DNA from: Bacteroidaceae bacterium | GTDB taxonomy: Bacteria; Bacteroidota; Bacteroidia; Bacteroidales; Bacteroidaceae | Length of the DNA stretch: 64,000 bases | Direction of reading: 5' to 3' | Assembly (NCBI GenBank): GCA_017442185.1 | Contig: JAFSAT010000018.1 | Coordinates: 1 to 64,000 of the forward strand | Shown: in pieces, positions 60,530 to 64,000 of the stretch | How positions within the stretch are numbered: position 1 is the first letter of the stretch | How the letters are laid out: every line of letters begins with the position of its first letter | Made by a program: the position numbers and the translations under genes | Notes under the pieces: model-generated | What the model saw: the letters and a program-made list of their open reading frames with translations, nothing else | Told to the model about the DNA's origin: nothing | The model's database searches: none

Positions 60530-61849
60530 ATGAACAACATCAGTAGATACATCAAAGTTATGGCATTGGCAGCAATCATGCTGATGCCCACAGCTGCACA
60601 AGCACAGGAGTACGTGCCCACTCCCGAGAATCTTAAAGCTCGCGAGCAATTTGCAAACGACCGCTTCGGTATATTCATCCATTGGGGCATATACAGTATG
60701 TTTGCACAAGGCGAGTGGTATTTACAAAATGCCACAATAGACAAAAACGAATATGCCAAGGCTGCAGACGCATTCTATCCCCATCGCTTCGACGCAAAAG
60801 AGTGGGTGTCGGCAATAAAAGCATCGGGTGCAAAGTATATCTGCTTCACTTCGCGTCACCACGACAGTTTCTCAATGTGGGATACCGAACAGTCGGAATA
60901 TAACATAGTGGATGCCACTCCATTCAAACGCGATGTACTAAAAGAATTGGCCGATGAGTGTCAACGACAGGGAATACGCCTGCACCTCTACTATTCACAC
61001 ATAGATTGGTCGCGCGACGAATATCCTCGCGGACGCACAGGCCTGAATGTTATCGGGCGAGACAAAAATAAAGAGAATTGGCCGGTGTACTACGATTTTA
61101 TGAACAAACAGCTCACTGAACTTCTCACTAACTATGGCCCTATCGGCGCTATCTGGTTCGACGGTCTTTGGGATCACGACGGGGATGCCACCCCGTTCGA
61201 TTGGCAGTTAGAGGAGCAGTATGCCATGATACACAAACTGCAACCTTCGTGTCTTATTGGCAATAATCATCACATGGAGCCATTCCCGGGCGAGGATATA
61301 CAGATTTTCGAGCGCGACCTCCCGGGAGAGAACAAAGCCGGTCTTTCGGGACAGAATGTCAGCCGTCTGCCCCTTGAAACTTGTCAGACAATGAACGGAA
61401 TGTGGGGCTACAAACTTATCGACCAAGAGTACAAGAGCCTCGAAACACTTATACAGTTCCTTGTGAGCACAGCAGGAAAGGGTGCCAACCTTCTTATGAA
61501 CATTGGCCCCCAACCGAATGGCCAACTGCCGGCAACAGCAATGGAGCGTCTCAAAGGCATGGGCGAATGGATGAGCGCCAATGGCGAGACTGTATATGGT
61601 ACCACAGCCGGCGATATTCCTGCGCAAGAGTGGGGCGTTACAACACGCAAAGGCAACAGACTTTTCGTGCACATATTCAACCTCGACAGCAATGAACTTA
61701 TTCTTCCCCTGACCTGCAAGGTAAAGAAAGCCTTTACATATACCGACAAACAGCCTGTCAAATTCAAAAAGACCAAAGAGGGTGTAAAACTCACAGTCGG
61801 TGATATTCCCGAGGGGCCTGACTATATAATAGAACTTATTACAAAATAA
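60530..61849 (+). CDS. Secreted GH29 alpha-L-fucosidase
   Basis: This retaining glycosidase removes terminal alpha-linked fucose from host-type glycans. It has 439 residues with a signal peptide ending at TAAQA (about 25). Catalytic-barrel motifs are FGIFIHWGIYS, CFTSRHHDSFSMWD, the nucleophile D211 in IGAIWFDGLWD and the block NLLMNIGPQPNGQLP. The C-terminal beta-sandwich is about 95 residues. Catalytic residues are intact; the acid/base residue varies among GH29 subfamilies and I cannot fix it by eye. Confidence 0.94.
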   Translation: MNNISRYIKVMALAAIMLMPTAAQAQEYVPTPENLKAREQFANDRFGIFIHWGIYSMFAQGEWYLQNATIDKNEYAKAADAFYPHRFDAKEWVSAIKASGAKYICFTSRHHDSFSMWDTEQSEYNIVDATPFKRDVLKELADECQRQGIRLHLYYSHIDWSRDEYPRGRTGLNVIGRDKNKENWPVYYDFMNKQLTELLTNYGPIGAIWFDGLWDHDGDATPFDWQLEEQYAMIHKLQPSCLIGNNHHMEPFPGEDIQIFERDLPGENKAGLSGQNVSRLPLETCQTMNGMWGYKLIDQEYKSLETLIQFLVSTAGKGANLLMNIGPQPNGQLPATAMERLKGMGEWMSANGETVYGTTAGDIPAQEWGVTTRKGNRLFVHIFNLDSNELILPLTCKVKKAFTYTDKQPVKFKKTKEGVKLTVGDIPEGPDYIIELITK

Positions 61850-61892
61850 ATGTAAGGTTAAATAAATTGGCGGCTTTTCAAATGCACCATTA

Positions 61893-61929
61893 ACCTGTTG
61901 AAAAGTATTCCTACATATTAAACAGCTTC
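61893..61929. repeat. Repeat element D (partial)
   Basis: ACCTGTT, ATTCC and ATTAAACAGCTTCTAA occur in the same order as in the right arm of element A (38.64-38.69 kb), with short deletions between them. The following hairpin shares TTTGTTTCGGCTTCTnTGAnGC with the interior of element A. It lies between the fucosidase gene and cutC. Confidence 0.5.
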
Positions 61930-61970
61930 TAAAATTTGTTTCGGCTTCTATGAAGCCGAAACAAATTTTA
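61930..61970. terminator. Terminator-like hairpin between fucosidase gene and cutC
   Basis: A perfect 19-bp stem (61930-61948 with 61952-61970), core TTTCGGCTTC, three-base loop, AT-rich arms. It is the likely fucosidase terminator and may derive from the repeat family. Confidence 0.75.
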
Positions 61971-62001
61971 AATAACATACTAACAAATAAAGAACGACAT
62001 A

Positions 62002-62739
62002 ATGAAAAGAGTACTCGAAGTGTGTGCAGGCAGTGTAGAAAGTGTGATAGCAGCCCGTGACGGAGGTGCAGCCCGTGTTGAACTATGTTCGGCCCTCGAA
62101 GTAGGCGGAATAACCCCATCGGCCGGGCTTATGCGCGAAGCACGCAAAATAGAAGGAATAGCAATGCATGTGCTTATACGTCCGCGCGGAGGCGATTTTC
62201 TCTACGATGAAAATGAGATATGCTGCATGGAACAAGATATAAAAACGGCTCGTGAATGTGGTGCCGACGGAGTAGTTATTGGTGCTCTGACTGCCGATGG
62301 AGATATAGACACAGCGGCTTGTGAACGTCTTGTCAGGGCTGCAGAGGGCATGCACGTTACATTCCATCGCGCTTTCGATATGTGTCGCAACCCCCACCAA
62401 GCGCTCGAAGAGATAATAACATTGGGGTGCGACAGAATATTAACCTCGGGGCAGGCTGCCACTGCACTTGCCGGCGTCTCACTGCTCAAGCAATTGGTTG
62501 AAGAAGCCGGTCATCGTCTTATAATAATGCCCGGGTGCGGTGTAAATGCCGATAACGCTGCACAAATTTTGGATAGTTGCGGAGCTGTGGAGATACATGC
62601 TTCGGCACGCACAAGTGTAGGTAGTCGCATGAAATTCCGTCACAGCGGAGTGAGCATGGGCAATCCCGACAGCGACGAATTTGCCCGTAAAGAGACAAAC
62701 TGCAATGAAGTAAGAAAGATTGTAGAGGCCATCGGATAA
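62002..62739 (+). CDS. cutC: CutC-family copper homeostasis protein
   Basis: This 245-residue cytoplasmic TIM-barrel protein belongs to the CutC family. Motifs are VLEVCAGSVESVIAA, GGAARVELCSALEVGG, ITPSAGLM, LIRPRGGDFLY, VTFHRAFDM, ILTSGQAATAL and IMPGCGVN, all complete. A direct copper role is debated in bacteria, and an enzymatic role is possible. No copper pump or chaperone gene is nearby. The start ATG at 62002 is unambiguous; the gene is flanked by hairpins on both sides. Confidence 0.95.
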   Translation: MKRVLEVCAGSVESVIAARDGGAARVELCSALEVGGITPSAGLMREARKIEGIAMHVLIRPRGGDFLYDENEICCMEQDIKTARECGADGVVIGALTADGDIDTAACERLVRAAEGMHVTFHRAFDMCRNPHQALEEIITLGCDRILTSGQAATALAGVSLLKQLVEEAGHRLIIMPGCGVNADNAAQILDSCGAVEIHASARTSVGSRMKFRHSGVSMGNPDSDEFARKETNCNEVRKIVEAIG

Positions 62740-62784
62740 GAAAAATTACATCGTTATAAGGCTGAAGAGCCGTCTCTATTCAAT

Positions 62785-62836
62785 CATAAAAGCATTGAGC
62801 GCAAACGAATTTTCGTTTGCGCTCAATGCTTTTATG
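62785..62836. terminator. Terminator between cutC and the right-edge gene
   Basis: A nearly perfect 24-25-bp inverted repeat (62785-62809 with 62812-62836), core AGCATTGAGCGCAAACGAA, lies between converging genes. Confidence 0.9.
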
Positions 62837-62855
62837 GTTGGGATTTGATTAAATA

Positions 62856-64000
62856 TTATTTATCCAACTGATTGATGACTTTCACCAACTGTTCTCCAAG
62901 GCCTATGGAATAGCCTTGCGACATAAATACAATGCGATTAAACGTATCGGCCACAAGAATCACAGGCTTATTGGGGCTCTTCAGTTTCATGGCTGTTACA
63001 ATCTCATTATATATCTTATCGTCAATATCGGTACCCATTACTACGGTAGAGGGCAGGTCGGGGAAGTCGTCACCCTTAAAACGCGATGCTGCAGATGTAT
63101 CCTTAAACAGCAGCACCATCTTCTGTCCCCACTTTTCAAAGGCCTCCTTATAGGGCATTACATCTCGCAGAAAGTGATTGGTCGGCTCGCTGTTCGGATC
63201 TATCAGCGCAATGATATAATAGCCACGTCCGGTAGAGGAGAGTATTGAGCGAGACTGCTGCGTCTCAATATCGAAATAGAGATTCTCGCTATTAAAATTA
63301 CCTATCACTTGAAGTTCGTCCTTATTCTCTCGCATCACAAGCTCAATATCGCTTTTGCCTCCTTGTGGAACCTGCACAAAGTTAAGATGTGCCATCACAC
63401 CTCCATTTGCCATACGTGTGCCGCTCATCACAAGATAGTCTCCTGCATCCACAGCCGCTCCATCGCGCAGCAGTGAACGCCATGTGGCACCTTCGGGATA
63501 ATTTTGAAGTAATAATCTGCCATCTTCTATCTTGGATATAGAGAAGTGGTAGTAATACTTTGGATTGTCTTGATATTCGGTTGGTGAGAATGTTGCATAG
63601 AGGGTTCCACCTTGTGCTGCCGCAACTTCTGAGGTGTCATCGAAAAGTACATCGCACCATTTGCCATCTTCACCTGCATATTGTGTCTTACCCGTAACTT
63701 CGTCTATGCGTGCAGGAATACCCATGCTGCGAGCAGCAGCCACAAAGAAGATATCGCGCGAATGAGGGTCGGTGATTCTTATGTTCCACACGCTTATGGG
63801 TGACATACATAGCATTAGCGGGTTCCACTCACTGTCTACCTCTATATTTTGTCGGCACCACTCTACCCATAATTGAGGATTGGCGCGATATACGGATGCA
63901 CTGTCGGCAGAGAGTGCATTGGTGAAGAATGACTTATAGGGGGTGAGTAGTTCGTTGCTGATACGCGGATTGAGCACATAGTGGTCGTATAGCGATGTGC
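62856..64000 (-). CDS. Transglutaminase-like secreted protein, C-terminal part
   Basis: The minus-strand frame stays open through the right edge (upstream codons read TSLYDHYVLNPRISNELL), so the GTG near 63977 is not the start and only about 381 C-terminal residues are seen. The first third resembles the end of a transglutaminase-like domain (SMGIPARIDEVTGKTQY, with an Asp after it), as in large Bacteroidales proteins of this group. The last 140 residues look like a thioredoxin-like fold (YYIIALIDPN, KWGQKMVLLFKD, NKPVILVADTFNRIVFMSQGY) without a CxxC pair. The N-terminal catalytic Cys would lie outside the window. Function is not assigned beyond the family. Confidence 0.75.
   Translation of the reverse strand, partial: TSLYDHYVLNPRISNELLTPYKSFFTNALSADSASVYRANPQLWVEWCRQNIEVDSEWNPLMLCMSPISVWNIRITDPHSRDIFFVAAARSMGIPARIDEVTGKTQYAGEDGKWCDVLFDDTSEVAAAQGGTLYATFSPTEYQDNPKYYYHFSISKIEDGRLLLQNYPEGATWRSLLRDGAAVDAGDYLVMSGTRMANGGVMAHLNFVQVPQGGKSDIELVMRENKDELQVIGNFNSENLYFDIETQQSRSILSSTGRGYYIIALIDPNSEPTNHFLRDVMPYKEAFEKWGQKMVLLFKDTSAASRFKGDDFPDLPSTVVMGTDIDDKIYNEIVTAMKLKSPNKPVILVADTFNRIVFMSQGYSIGLGEQLVKVINQLDK

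Noticed and set aside
61208-62119. A 303-codon open frame opposite the fucosidase gene and cutC start
   Set aside because: It is antisense to two well-supported genes, rich in Cys/His/Leu, crosses a terminator hairpin and shows no family motif.
63975-63977. GTG as the start of the right-edge gene
   Set aside because: The frame continues upstream without a stop to the window edge and the upstream residues fit the protein, so the gene is cut by the edge.

Overview
The window looks like a chromosome segment from a member of the order Bacteroidales (phylum Bacteroidota), probably a gut or oral species close to Prevotellaceae, Muribaculaceae or Bacteroidaceae. The main signs are two SusC/SusD pairs, many Cys-anchored lipoproteins, promoters of the Bacteroides type (TTTG at -33, about 20 bases, then TAnnTTTG at -7), and secreted proteins ending in a GIYIxNGxKxxVK-like tail. 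The genus cannot be fixed from sequence reading alone.

Positions 1-24,500 are mostly core genome. After a partial secreted protein at the left edge come alaS, divergent from an M23 endopeptidase/MerR-like pair. Next is a minus-strand operon parA-parB-DUF5683-lytic transglycosylase-rel, which links chromosome partition, wall remodelling and (p)ppGpp. A secreted GH84 glucosaminidase follows, then surE-lpxB converging on rsfS-ftsH-cdsA. A tRNA-Gln(CTG), a MalY/PatB aminotransferase, a DUF349 repeat protein and a nitronate monooxygenase-like flavoprotein complete this part.

Positions 24,700-35,000 are accessory: a secreted chitobiase-domain protein, a thioredoxin-fold lipoprotein, and a compact minus-strand unit susC-susD-metallopeptidase-like lipoprotein-TlpA. 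The metallopeptidase-like protein lacks the HExxH zinc motif of its family. Positions 35,000-42,700 return to housekeeping: rsmA-mgtE, a flippase-like membrane protein, pepD, a DUF3332 lipoprotein, and meaB with 5-formyl-THF cyclo-ligase.

Positions 42,700-62,000 carry glycan and envelope functions. They hold a large GH2 beta-galactosidase with an added beta-trefoil-like N-terminus, a double SGNH esterase, a TlpA protein, a secreted triple-repeat protein, a second SusC-SusD-DUF4843-PKD-like lipoprotein operon, and a GH29 alpha-L-fucosidase. cutC and a partial transglutaminase-like protein close the window. The GH84, GH2, SGNH and GH29 enzymes would together suit trimming of host mucin-type or N-glycans; this is inference.

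The most unusual signals are a family of small non-coding repeats with AAGCTGTTT/AAACAGCTT ends placed in gene leaders (38.5, 46.8, 48.8, 61.9 and perhaps 53.1 kb), the apparently dead metallopeptidase in a SusCD operon, and two SusCD loci that carry complementary partner lipoproteins and each have a TlpA redox protein close by. No CRISPR array, rRNA, transposase or prophage was seen.
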